From Arenibacter aquaticus (lineage in GTDB: Bacteria; Bacteroidota; Bacteroidia; Flavobacteriales; Flavobacteriaceae), in assembly GCF_003957295.1 (NCBI RefSeq), contig NZ_RQPJ01000003.1:62001-126000 (forward strand): DNA of 64,000 bases, written 5' to 3'. The notes beneath the pieces were generated by a model that did no database searches, was not told the DNA's origin, and saw only the letters and a list, made by a program, of their open reading frames with translations. Made by a program: the position numbers and the translations under genes. Below, piece by piece: positions 46,579 through 55,460 of the stretch. Each line of letters begins with the position of its first letter. The first letter of the stretch is position 1.

Positions 46579-47730
46579 ATGCAAAAAAAAATAATTAGAA
46601 TCACTACGGTTCCCATGTCTTTGGGGGGATTGCTTACAGGACAACTTAAATACATGTCCAACCATTATGAGGTTGTTGGTATCTCCTCTTACGAGAACGG
46701 AAAACTAGACTTAATAGGGCAACAAGAAGGCATACGGGTACTGCCAGTGAACATGACTCGTACCATTACGCCCTTTAAAGACCTAAAAGCTATTTGGCAA
46801 CTTTATAGGATCTTTAAAAAAGAAAAACCCTATATTGTCCATACCCATACTCCCAAAGCCGGAACAGTGGGGATGATAGCCGCTTTTTTGGCCGGAGTGC
46901 CCCATAGGCTGCACACCATTGCCGGATTACCCCTGTTGGAAGCCCGTGGCAGCAAAAGGAAAATACTGGATCTGGTAGAAAAACTAACCTACTCCTGTGC
47001 CACCATGATCTACCCCAATTCCTTTGGCATGAAGGATATTATCCTGGAAAACAAATACACAACCCAAAACAAACTAAAAGTAATAGGCCAAGGAAGCTCT
47101 AACGGCATAGATACCAAACAATTTGACCCAAAGGTGGTGAGCGATACTGCTAAGAAGGAATTACGCACCTCCCTAGGGATTAATGAGGAAGACTTTGTTT
47201 ATGTCTTTGTAGGTAGAATGGTCACGGATAAAGGCGTAAATGAACTGGTAAGAACCTTCGCTAAATTAACTAAACAGATAAAGAACATAAAATTGGTTTT
47301 GGTGGGTCCCCATGAGAAATCCTTGGACCCCTTATTGGATGAAACCGAAAACCTAATTGCCACTAATCCAGATATCATTGAGGTAGGCCATCAAAAGGAT
47401 GTACGTCCATTCTTTGCCATGGCAGACGTTCTTTCATTTCCAAGCTATAGGGAAGGGTTTCCAAATGTAGTAATGCAGGCCGGTGCCATGGGTATTCCTT
47501 CTATAGTATCAAATATTAATGGTTGTAATGAGATTATACAGGATGGTGTTAACGGGTATATAGTACCCTCAAAAGATGAAGAAAGCCTTTACAAGTCCAT
47601 GCTTCGAATTTACAATAACAAACAAGAAGGCATTGTTTTTAACCCCACTGAAATTAGGGATCTAATCAAAGAAAGATATCAGAGGACCACTATTTGGAAG
47701 GCCATATTGGAAGAATACAATTCTTTATAG
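46579..47730 (+). CDS. Family 4 glycosyltransferase with Gln in the E-x7-E position
   Basis: A 383-residue GT-B protein. It opens IIRITTVPMSLGGLLTGQLK; the acceptor domain has IVHTHTPKAGTVGMIAAFLA. The donor domain has VFVGRMVTDKGVNELVRTFA and YREGFPNVVMQAGAMG, where the second Glu of the usual E-x7-E motif is Gln. This group is common in EPS clusters next to the initiating transferase and often adds the second sugar; that role is inferred. It is separated by 56 bases from the preceding gene. Confidence 0.92.
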   Translation: MQKKIIRITTVPMSLGGLLTGQLKYMSNHYEVVGISSYENGKLDLIGQQEGIRVLPVNMTRTITPFKDLKAIWQLYRIFKKEKPYIVHTHTPKAGTVGMIAAFLAGVPHRLHTIAGLPLLEARGSKRKILDLVEKLTYSCATMIYPNSFGMKDIILENKYTTQNKLKVIGQGSSNGIDTKQFDPKVVSDTAKKELRTSLGINEEDFVYVFVGRMVTDKGVNELVRTFAKLTKQIKNIKLVLVGPHEKSLDPLLDETENLIATNPDIIEVGHQKDVRPFFAMADVLSFPSYREGFPNVVMQAGAMGIPSIVSNINGCNEIIQDGVNGYIVPSKDEESLYKSMLRIYNNKQEGIVFNPTEIRDLIKERYQRTTIWKAILEEYNSL

Positions 47731-47795
47731 TTCTGCTTTCTTCTCCTGTACTATGGGCATATTTCAATTTGTATATTTGACATATAAAAGGAGAT

Positions 47796-48404
47796 ATGGA
47801 TAAACAAAACCACATACAATGGGCTATATTGTGTACCGGCTGGGGGAGAAATGCCAAAGACATTATAAAGGCCCTGCACAAGGATAACAATAGTTTGGCC
47901 TCCAGGATTAATTTACTGATATACGGGCAAGAACCTTGTGGTGCAGCCGAAGAAGCCAAAAAACACGAAATTGAGACCCTACTGGTTAGAAGATCAGATT
48001 TCCCAACAATGGAAGCCTATCAAAATCATATATTATTACTGCTAAAGAAAAAAAGTATAGACCGTGTGTTCCTTTTAAATTACAAGTACCGCATACGTGA
48101 AGCTCTGTTACAAGGATTTCCCAATAGAATATACAACGTACACCCCTCCCTATTTCCCAGTTTTTTAGGTACCAAAACAGCCATACAGGATGCTTTGGAC
48201 TATGGGGTTAAAATTACCGGTATTACAACACACATTATAGACCATGAACTGGACAAGGGAACCATTTTACAACAGCAGGCTATAAAGATTAAGGCTGGGG
48301 ATACCTTTGAAACTCTTTACCCTAAATTTGCCAAAAAGGGCAAAAAAATAATTCTTAGAACTATGCGCGATGCAGAACAAGAGGTGAGGAAACCTAAAAA
48401 ATAA
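47796..48404 (+). CDS. Formyltransferase-family protein (probable sugar N-formyltransferase)
   Basis: A 202-residue protein of the formyl_transf_N fold. The catalytic triad region is present: Asn and His in YNVHPSLFPSFLGTKT, and Asp in THIIDHELDKGTILQQ. This matches the N-x-H...D arrangement of PurN-type enzymes. The purine role is unlikely because it sits between a glycosyltransferase and the initiating sugar transferase. The likely substrate is the amino group of the UDP-4-amino sugar made by the aminotransferase at 26624. Confidence 0.8.
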   Translation: MDKQNHIQWAILCTGWGRNAKDIIKALHKDNNSLASRINLLIYGQEPCGAAEEAKKHEIETLLVRRSDFPTMEAYQNHILLLLKKKSIDRVFLLNYKYRIREALLQGFPNRIYNVHPSLFPSFLGTKTAIQDALDYGVKITGITTHIIDHELDKGTILQQQAIKIKAGDTFETLYPKFAKKGKKIILRTMRDAEQEVRKPKK

Positions 48405-48423
48405 TTATTTCATCGATAAATAA
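48405..48423 (+). promoter_or_regulatory. TTCATCGA element within a palindrome upstream of the sugar transferase
   Basis: TTATTT (48405-48410) and AAATAA (48418-48423) flank CATCGAT, so the element TTCATCGA at 48409-48416 sits in a dyad. It starts 102 bases before the ATG at 48511. A one-mismatch -7 box TATCTTAG lies at 48446-48453. It may give the initiating transferase its own promoter. Confidence 0.45.
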
Positions 48424-48510
48424 CGTTACACTCATTTGGGGATATTATCTTAGTGGCCAAATACGGGAGATAAGATTTACCGTTAATTAAGAACACCATT
48501 CCAGCCAATT

Positions 48511-49143
48511 ATGTACAAGCTAATTTTTAAGCGAACCATAGATCTCTTTCTTTCCATTTTTGGATTTTTGGTCCTATTGCCAATTACCATCATTGTCTAT
48601 ATCATTCTCTTGTTTACCAATAAGGGGAAGCCACTTTTTCTACAACCTAGACCTGGCAAAAACGAAAAAGTTTTTAACATCTATAAGTTTAAGACCATGA
48701 GCGATGCTACGGATCCCCAAGGGAGGCTTCTACCGGATGAGGATCGTATTACTAAATTTGGAACCTTTTTAAGAAAAACCTCCTTAGATGAGATCCCGCA
48801 ACTGATAAACATTATCAAGGGAGACATGAGCCTTATAGGCCCTAGACCACTAAGGGTACGATATTTGCCCTATTATACCAAGGAAGAAAGTATACGCCAT
48901 ACCGTTAGGCCAGGTATTACCGGATTGGCACAGGTGTCTGGGCGCAACTTCCTTGATTGGGACAAGAGGTTGCAAAAAGATATTGAATACGTAAATAACA
49001 TGTCCTTTAAACAAGATTTTAACATCCTGGTCAAAACCTTTGTGAGCGTAATCACTTCCAAAGACGTAGCTTTGGACGGGGAATCTGGTATGCAGGACTT
49101 TGATGTGCTTAGGCAGAATTTGCACAAAAAAGAAAAGTGTTAG
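48511..49143 (+). CDS. Initiating sugar-phosphate transferase (PglC-like, bacterial_transf family)
   Basis: A 210-residue monotopic membrane protein. One N-terminal hydrophobic re-entrant helix (LFLSIFGFLVLLPITIIVYI) is followed by the catalytic domain: FLQPRPGKNEKVFNIYKFKT, the Asp-Glu pair in TSLDEIPQLINIIKGDMSLI, GPRPL, and RPGITGLAQVSGRN. The short form without the extra membrane helices of WcaJ matches PglC. It transfers the first sugar-1-phosphate to undecaprenyl phosphate. With the dehydratase and aminotransferase present, a bacillosamine-like first sugar is plausible. Confidence 0.94.
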   Translation: MYKLIFKRTIDLFLSIFGFLVLLPITIIVYIILLFTNKGKPLFLQPRPGKNEKVFNIYKFKTMSDATDPQGRLLPDEDRITKFGTFLRKTSLDEIPQLINIIKGDMSLIGPRPLRVRYLPYYTKEESIRHTVRPGITGLAQVSGRNFLDWDKRLQKDIEYVNNMSFKQDFNILVKTFVSVITSKDVALDGESGMQDFDVLRQNLHKKEKC

Positions 49144-49378
49144 CTAAGGTTTTAAACACTTTTTAACCATGGAAACTTGCTTATGCTAAGCTTGCTGTTT
49201 TCAAAACTTCCTAGCACTCAGCCGTAAAATTGATTTAGCTATGGTGTAAGCATTATAGCATATACCTCTAAAACTACAATTTTCATAATTTTAAACATCT
49301 TATTTTATTATTATATAAATACCTTTTAGGTATTATTGCGTATATTAAAACCATTAACCACCAAAGCCTAAACCCTTG

Positions 49379-50623
49379 ATGGAAACCCCTTTTAATTCGG
49401 ACTGGTTTGTAAAAACCTGGTTAAAGCACTTTAAAAATTCCGCTGCACCAATAAAATTTGAGTTTATTGATGGGGTCCAATTCTTCAAAAAAAATAAATT
49501 ACCCATCTATATCAATATTGGTAAAAATTTGACCAAAGGATTTAATTATACCATTAATCCTGATAAAATTAAACTTGGTAATAGGGTACTTTTAATTTAT
49601 GATATACCCTCCTATTACAATTTACCTTCTACAAAGCAGTATAAAAAGCTTAAAATTAAGAACATTTCCCAATACAACGGGTATTTTACGTCTCTGAACA
49701 AATACCAACATCTTGATGACTTTATTGAACAGAACTATAGTTCATCACGCAGAAAAATGCTCAGGAGACGCTATAATGGATTAATAAAGAGTTTTGACAT
49801 AAGAACCCAAATGTTTTTTGGAGATATTACTTTAGATACTTACAACGATTTATTTGATAAGCTCTATGAATTATTGGATAAACGATTTAAAGAAAAACAA
49901 ACCGAGTATCACATATTGTCCAAATGGGATTATATCAAAGAACTGAGCTATCCCATGATTCTCAATAAAGAATTGGCTTTGTTTGTTATGTACGATGAAG
50001 AGGAGCCTATTGGTATACGCCTATGTTTCCAACATCAAAATAGGCTAATTGGAGCAATTCCCATTTATAATACCGACTTTGCAAAGTTTGGCTTGGGCAA
50101 TATCTTGACTTTTAAGTTAATTGAATGGTGCCTTCAAAATAACATTGAAGTATTTGATTCCTCAAAGGGCGATTACGGTATAAAAAAACAAATTAGTGAT
50201 ACTGTTTACAGTTATGATTATCACGTATTATATAATCCTAAATCCCTTATTTCCTGTTCCCTAGCTTTAGGCCTTATATATACCTTTCAATTAAAACAAT
50301 ACTTACGTAACAAAAACCTACATACATTTTATCACCGTATAAAGTATAAACTAAAGGGAAAATCAACCAAAAAATCAAACAAGACATCTAACTATCAAAT
50401 CATTGAAGACGTATTTGATATTAAGAAGGAAGAAAATATTACGGTCATTGATTATAAAGAAAGAAGGTATTCTTATTTAAATAAAATAATCTGCGATTTC
50501 CTTTATGCTTCCGGTGAAAGAAAAAAAGACCTTAGAACCTATAAAAAAAAAGATACCAATATCTACTACCTTGTTGGCAAATTTAAGCAACAAAAAGTAA
50601 TGGCTATACCCTATTTAGACTAG
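49379..50623 (+). CDS. GNAT/FemAB-like acyl or aminoacyl transferase (Acetyltransf_6-like)
   Basis: 414 residues from the ATG at 49379. The central part YSSSRRKMLRRRYNGLIKSF, TYNDLFDKLYELLDKRFKEK and FVMYDEEEPIGIRLCFQHQN, with GNILTFKLIEWCLQNNIEVF, DSSKGDYGIKKQ, resembles the double-GNAT fold (FemAB/BcsL-type) seen in EPS clusters. The usual role is N- or O-acylation of a glycan precursor; the donor is unknown. It converges with the CapK-like gene and the two coding ends overlap by 20 bases. Confidence 0.78.
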   Translation: METPFNSDWFVKTWLKHFKNSAAPIKFEFIDGVQFFKKNKLPIYINIGKNLTKGFNYTINPDKIKLGNRVLLIYDIPSYYNLPSTKQYKKLKIKNISQYNGYFTSLNKYQHLDDFIEQNYSSSRRKMLRRRYNGLIKSFDIRTQMFFGDITLDTYNDLFDKLYELLDKRFKEKQTEYHILSKWDYIKELSYPMILNKELALFVMYDEEEPIGIRLCFQHQNRLIGAIPIYNTDFAKFGLGNILTFKLIEWCLQNNIEVFDSSKGDYGIKKQISDTVYSYDYHVLYNPKSLISCSLALGLIYTFQLKQYLRNKNLHTFYHRIKYKLKGKSTKKSNKTSNYQIIEDVFDIKKEENITVIDYKERRYSYLNKIICDFLYASGERKKDLRTYKKKDTNIYYLVGKFKQQKVMAIPYLD

Positions 50624-51962
50624 GTTTCTTAGAATTTGTTGCATCCCTATTCCGGCTTTTCATAGCGTTATTGATAACCAGCTTTCGCTTGCCAGAACGC
50701 AACAAAGGTATATCATCTACATAGACTACCTTAATTTTGGCATCCTCACCAAAGTATTCCCTATATCTATTTATAAGTTTTTCCTCGTTGGCATAATCAA
50801 AACGGTCCGAAACCTTTAACTTTATAACATATTCATTATTCTCCTCCTCAATAAATTGAAACTGATCTATCTCACTAAACTGAAGAATATGATGAACAAT
50901 ATGGGAAGAAACGTACTCCCCTTTTGTATTGGTAAACATATCCATTTTTCTACCTTCAATTTGAGAAAACACAAGTCGGCCTTCAGCATCCCTTGCCATA
51001 CATCCAATATCCCCTGTGTCATATCTAACCATAGGCATACAGTAATTAAATAAGTCTGTAACCACAATCCTTCCCGACTCTCCTTCTTTTACAGGTATAT
51101 CCTTGTTCAAGTCCAGAATTTCAATATGATAACTGGCCCAATTAATTTCAAAATTTCTGCTTCCGTATGGTTGTTGGGCAATGATTCCATTTTCCGAATT
51201 GGAATAACGGGATACTATTTCCGCATTAAAATATTTTTGCACACCCTCTCTAACATAATCATCCAATCCTTCGGCAATGGCAATGACGGAATTTACCTTG
51301 GTGTTTAAAGGTTTAGCATTGTTGGCATCCATATGTTTAATAATAGATCGCAGGGCCGAGGTATAGGCCAATAAGCTTTTTGTACTTTTATCCCTGCCAA
51401 ATCTCTGAAGCCAGCTTTCTATCTCCTTTTCTCCAAGGTCATCTACAGACTGCATGTCTATATTTTGCATCCAGGATAACCAATCGCTCTTTTTATATTG
51501 CTTGTCCCATAACCTTAGATAGTACAACCTTTCCCCTACATTAAAACCCGTTTTCTTCGCAAAATAAATGGTATCTGCTGTATTGCGAGCCCTTTTATTT
51601 TTATCGTGAAAAATGTTAAAAGGATTCCCCGTAGACCCACTGGTAGACACTTTGTGCTGTTTCTTATCCTGATAGATATTGCTTTTAAATGATTCAAAAT
51701 TATCCCTCATCAAAGCCTTGTCCACAACCGGAAAATCTTCCAGGACATTCCCTTCCCTCTCAAGGATTTTATAAAATGGGACAGTTTTGGCTGCATGCTC
51801 CAACAATTCTTTCAAATAGGTATTGTGCCTATCAATAGCTCCCTCATTAGGGTAGTTCTCCTGTATAAAAGCAATATCATTTAAATGCCCTTTAATACTC
51901 CCTCCTTTTAAAAAATCTGCGGTACAAAACAGCGCACTTCTTGCAAATTCCAATATTTTCAT
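50604..51962 (-). CDS. CapK/phenylacetate-CoA-ligase-like adenylate-forming enzyme 1
   Basis: A 452-residue ANL-superfamily protein. The nucleotide loop is VSTSGSTGNPFNIF (about 104-117). RYSNSENGIIAQQ and MPMVRYDTGDIGCMA are further core motifs, and the C-terminal SGKRKLVINN holds the expected catalytic Lys. Members without an obvious CoA role are common in capsule clusters and are thought to activate an acyl or amino acid for glycan decoration. It is closely related to the protein at 61776-63083. Confidence 0.87.
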   Translation of the reverse strand: MKILEFARSALFCTADFLKGGSIKGHLNDIAFIQENYPNEGAIDRHNTYLKELLEHAAKTVPFYKILEREGNVLEDFPVVDKALMRDNFESFKSNIYQDKKQHKVSTSGSTGNPFNIFHDKNKRARNTADTIYFAKKTGFNVGERLYYLRLWDKQYKKSDWLSWMQNIDMQSVDDLGEKEIESWLQRFGRDKSTKSLLAYTSALRSIIKHMDANNAKPLNTKVNSVIAIAEGLDDYVREGVQKYFNAEIVSRYSNSENGIIAQQPYGSRNFEINWASYHIEILDLNKDIPVKEGESGRIVVTDLFNYCMPMVRYDTGDIGCMARDAEGRLVFSQIEGRKMDMFTNTKGEYVSSHIVHHILQFSEIDQFQFIEEENNEYVIKLKVSDRFDYANEEKLINRYREYFGEDAKIKVVYVDDIPLLRSGKRKLVINNAMKSRNRDATNSKKPSLNRV

Positions 51963-52024
51963 ATTAATCTCTCAATTTAACTTTATTCTATGTGGGGGAA
52001 TCTATCTTGGCAAATTTATAGTTC

Positions 52025-52384
52025 TTAATTTGTCCCTTTCTGGGAACTTACATATACAATACCATCTTGTATACTATCTATAACATACGAATACTTCTCA
52101 TCATATGCTTCCGGTATCTGCAAATATCTGGCGTAACGGGTACCCGCTGCTGAACAATATATTAGCGGATCATCTTTTAGAGGATCATAATCCAGCATCT
52201 TATACTCCGACGTATCCTTGGGCCTTAAATCATTAAACTTCATTGAAAACAATACTACATTGGTAAAGCTTACATCAGTACTATTTATAACCCTAATATG
52301 TGTAGATTGTGGCTCCCGTATTTCATTTTTATTTGCACAAAACACTATAAAAACAAAGGCTCCGAGTACAAAAAGTAATCTCAT
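52025..52384 (-). CDS. Small exported hypothetical protein
   Basis: A 119-residue protein. The hydrophobic start MRLLFVLGAFVFIVFC is a signal or imperfect lipobox (Phe at -1 is unusual). The mature part reads STHIRVINSTDVSFTNVVLF, an Ig-like beta pattern, and YEKYSYVID-type strands near the end. No family recognised. It stands alone, 62 bases after the CapK-like start on the same strand. Confidence 0.55.
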   Translation of the reverse strand: MRLLFVLGAFVFIVFCANKNEIREPQSTHIRVINSTDVSFTNVVLFSMKFNDLRPKDTSEYKMLDYDPLKDDPLIYCSAAGTRYARYLQIPEAYDEKYSYVIDSIQDGIVYVSSQKGTN

Positions 52385-52724
52385 AACAATATAGTTTTAA
52401 AAGTGAAACAATTAAAGCAACAAAAAGATATACTGATTGCCAAATACTTATAGTCAAAATTACATCTTTTAAATGCTTTATTGATCCAAAATCTGTTAAT
52501 AACCAAAAAAATCTTTGAACTACATCTAATCTCAAAAAATTACATAAAAGCCCCAATAAACCTAATTTTAAGCTTATTTTTATTTAAAGATTTAAGTATA
52601 ATTGCTTTTTTCAACATCTTTATATTCCTACAATAAACCAAGGTAATACATTAAGATATAGCCATACCAAAATAACAAAGACAGCGTTAACCATATAGAA
52701 TATTCCTTATTTTAGGTCCACACA
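52385..52724. other. Gene-free 340-bp divergent gap
   Basis: An AT-rich stretch between a minus-strand and a plus-strand gene. I see no coding sequence, strong dyad or clear TAnnTTTG box. It presumably holds promoters for both neighbours. Confidence 0.4.
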
Positions 52725-54962
52725 ATGAAAAGCAGCCTTATTGTTTTATTTCTATTTTTCAATTATCTATCATTCAGTCAGTTACAAATAAAAGGAACTG
52801 TATTGGAGTTTAACTTGGATAACAAAGAAAAGGTACTCTCAAATGTAAATGTTCTATGGCTGGATAGCAATATAGGCACTACAACCAATGAATTGGGCGA
52901 GTTTGCAATTCCCTATAAAAAAGAATACCAAAAATTAGTGGTAAGCTACGTCGGTTTTAAAACAGATACCATTACCGTAAACAGGCCAAATCTAGGAAAA
53001 ATATGGCTACATCCTGATGTGGAATTAGAGGAGGTTGTGGTGAGAAAAAAACTGAATCCTATTCAGAAGTCACTTTTCAATGTGCAAAATGTGGTAACTG
53101 TAGATAGTAGGGAAATGCTTAAAGCGGCCTGCTGCAACCTATCGGAAAGCTTTGAAACCAACCCTTCTGTTGACGTGAACATTTCCGATGCCGTTACAGG
53201 TGCCAAACAAATTCAAATGCTTGGCCTTAACAGTCCCTATCTATTATTTACACAAGAAAACATGCCCTCTATAAGAGGAGCGTCACAGATCTATGGCCTG
53301 TCTTTCATTCCCGGTTCTTGGATAGAAAGTATTCAGATTACCAAAGGGGCCGGAAGTGTTCTAAATGGATTTGAGAGTATTTCTGGCCAAATAAACAGTG
53401 AGTTGGTAAAACCGTTGACAGACAGTGAACTATTCCTAAATATGTATGCGAACAATTATGAACGCTATGAACTAAACACCCGATACAATACTGTGCTTAA
53501 CGATAAATTGGCTGCAGGTATTTATCTACATGCCAATTTAAGGGATGGCATCATAGACCGGAATGCCGACAATTTTCTGGATACCCCCTTGGCCAAGCAG
53601 ATCAATTTTATGAATAGGTGGCAATTTTTGGATCCTGATAAAGGGTGGGTTAGTTTTTTAAATGCCCAGTTCCTTCTGGACGAAAAACAGACAGGGGAAA
53701 AAAACTTTGACCCAAAGACTGATCAATTCACAAACAATGCATGGGGAAGCGAGGTTAAAACCAATAGATTGGATATTTCTGCCAAACTAGGTTATGTTTT
53801 TCCTGAATTGCCCTACCAAAGTTTTGGGTATCAGACTGCCTTTAGCCATCACGACCAAAACTCCTATTACGGCCTTAACCTCTATGATATAAAACATACC
53901 TCCTATTATTCCAATGCTATTTTTAATAGTATTATTGGAAGTACCCAACACAAATTTAAAACCGGACTTAGTTTTAATCACGACCGTTTTGAAGAAAACG
54001 TGAATACCACCAATTATGATCGCATAGACAATTCCGTTGGAGCTTTCTTTGAATATACCTATGACAACTTGGAGAAATTAAGTTTTGTTGCGGGACTAAG
54101 GTTGGATAACCACAATAGATTGGGAACCTTTATTACCCCTCGCCTACATCTAAGGTATTCCTTATGGAATAAGGCCAGTTTAAGGTTGTCTACAGGACGT
54201 GGAAAACGGGCTTCCAATATATTTGCAGAAAACCAACAGCTCTTTGCTTCTTCCAGAGCCATTAACATTGTAAACAATAGTGGTAACCTATATTCCTTAC
54301 ATCCGGAAACTGCCTGGAATACGGGAATTGGTTTCGTACAAAAGCTCTATCTTTGGAATAGGGCCATGGATCTTTCGTTGGATTTTTACAGAATTGCATT
54401 TACTGATCAGGTTATTGTAGATTGGGAAAATCCACGGGCCATATCTTTTTACAACCTAAGCGGTAAAAGTGTTTCCAAAAGTTTGCAAGTAGACTTAAGC
54501 TATGAGCTTATACAAAACATGAACCTACGCCTTACCTACAAGAATTATGACGTAAAAGTAGATTATCAATCCGGCAGCCTGCAAAAACCATTACAACCCT
54601 TACATAGATTTTTTACGAACTTAAGTTATGAAACCCCAAGAAAATACAGACAGCGCCACTGGCGAATGGATTTCACCTTGCACTGGCAAGGTGAACAAAG
54701 GTTGCCTAACACCACCACAAATGCAACAGCTTACCAACTCCCAGCTAAGACAGCCGCATATAGTATTATTAATTCCCAATTAACTAGAGCGGTCAATGAA
54801 AAGTTTGAGGTTTATCTTGGTGGTGAGAATATTGGCAATACAACCCAAAAAAAACCAATTTTAAGTGCAGAGGATCCCTTTGGCCCTTATTTTGATAGTA
54901 CCGTATTATTTGCCCCTGTATTGGGCGAAACCTATTATTTGGGCTTCCGATACAGACTATAA
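52725..54962 (+). CDS. TonB-dependent receptor, probable metal (copper?) uptake
   Basis: A 745-residue outer-membrane protein. Signal peptide to about residue 18; a carboxypeptidase-like regulatory domain at about 20-100; plug from about 120 with QIQMLGLNSPYLLFTQENMP and ITKGAGSVLNGFESISGQIN; then the barrel, ending YYLGFRYRL. It is not a SusC (no SusD, too short). The plug has a Cys-Cys pair (C136-C137 in KAACCNLSES). The gene downstream encodes a heavy-metal-associated protein, pointing to a metal ligand; which metal is inference. Confidence 0.9.
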   Translation: MKSSLIVLFLFFNYLSFSQLQIKGTVLEFNLDNKEKVLSNVNVLWLDSNIGTTTNELGEFAIPYKKEYQKLVVSYVGFKTDTITVNRPNLGKIWLHPDVELEEVVVRKKLNPIQKSLFNVQNVVTVDSREMLKAACCNLSESFETNPSVDVNISDAVTGAKQIQMLGLNSPYLLFTQENMPSIRGASQIYGLSFIPGSWIESIQITKGAGSVLNGFESISGQINSELVKPLTDSELFLNMYANNYERYELNTRYNTVLNDKLAAGIYLHANLRDGIIDRNADNFLDTPLAKQINFMNRWQFLDPDKGWVSFLNAQFLLDEKQTGEKNFDPKTDQFTNNAWGSEVKTNRLDISAKLGYVFPELPYQSFGYQTAFSHHDQNSYYGLNLYDIKHTSYYSNAIFNSIIGSTQHKFKTGLSFNHDRFEENVNTTNYDRIDNSVGAFFEYTYDNLEKLSFVAGLRLDNHNRLGTFITPRLHLRYSLWNKASLRLSTGRGKRASNIFAENQQLFASSRAINIVNNSGNLYSLHPETAWNTGIGFVQKLYLWNRAMDLSLDFYRIAFTDQVIVDWENPRAISFYNLSGKSVSKSLQVDLSYELIQNMNLRLTYKNYDVKVDYQSGSLQKPLQPLHRFFTNLSYETPRKYRQRHWRMDFTLHWQGEQRLPNTTTNATAYQLPAKTAAYSIINSQLTRAVNEKFEVYLGGENIGNTTQKKPILSAEDPFGPYFDSTVLFAPVLGETYYLGFRYRL

Positions 54963-55017
54963 ATTAATCTCTATAAAATTGCTCTTTAAAAATTGTTACG
55001 TACTAAAACTTAAAAAT

Positions 55018-55401
55018 ATGTTTACAACTAAAACCTTCGGTAAAATTATATGGATGGCTTCCATTCTATTGGTAAGCGTTCAATTAAATGCCCAAGATAA
55101 GAACAAAAAGGTCTCATTTGAGGTGAAAGGCAACTGCGGCATGTGTAAAGCCCGTATAGAAAAAGCCGCCTTAAAAGTAAAGGGTGTGAAATATGTAAAT
55201 TGGGATATCCCTTCCAAAAAAATAACCCTTATATTGGATGAAAATAAATGCAGCCCTATGGATGTAAGAAAGGCCATTGCACTAAAAGGGCACGACACCG
55301 ATTCTACCAAAGCAGATATCAAAACATATAACAATCTACCGGCATGCTGTAAATATAGGGACCCAAACAGTATTCATATGGATCACGGTACAAAACACTA
55401 A
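55018..55401 (+). CDS. Exported heavy-metal-associated (HMA) domain protein
   Basis: 127 residues from the ATG at 55018, giving a signal peptide ending near NAQ (residue 26). The HMA fold has the C-x2-C metal site at C40 and C43 (GNCGMCKARIEKAALKVKG). The C-terminal tail has a second Cys pair (C110-C111 in LPACCKYRD) and a His-rich end (HMDHGTKH), also good metal ligands. A longer in-frame version would overlap the receptor gene and lose the signal. It likely binds Cu(I) or a similar soft metal in the periplasm, in one operon with the receptor. Confidence 0.88.
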   Translation: MFTTKTFGKIIWMASILLVSVQLNAQDKNKKVSFEVKGNCGMCKARIEKAALKVKGVKYVNWDIPSKKITLILDENKCSPMDVRKAIALKGHDTDSTKADIKTYNNLPACCKYRDPNSIHMDHGTKH

Positions 55402-55410
55402 ACTCCCAAT

Positions 55411-55445
55411 AGCAAAAAAGGCGACCTCAAGGTCGCCGTTTTGGT
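55411..55445. terminator. Bidirectional terminator
   Basis: GGCGACCT (55420-55427) and AGGTCGCC (55430-55437) pair perfectly. A run of six A precedes it, which is a T-run for the minus strand; GTTTTGG follows on the plus strand. It lies between the convergent HMA and tyrosinase genes and probably ends both. Confidence 0.85.
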
Positions 55446-55460
55446 TGTATTACAGTATTC

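Noticed and set aside
47796-48404. Purine-pathway PurN
   Set aside because: The fold fits, but its place between a GT4 gene and the initiating sugar transferase points to a sugar substrate.
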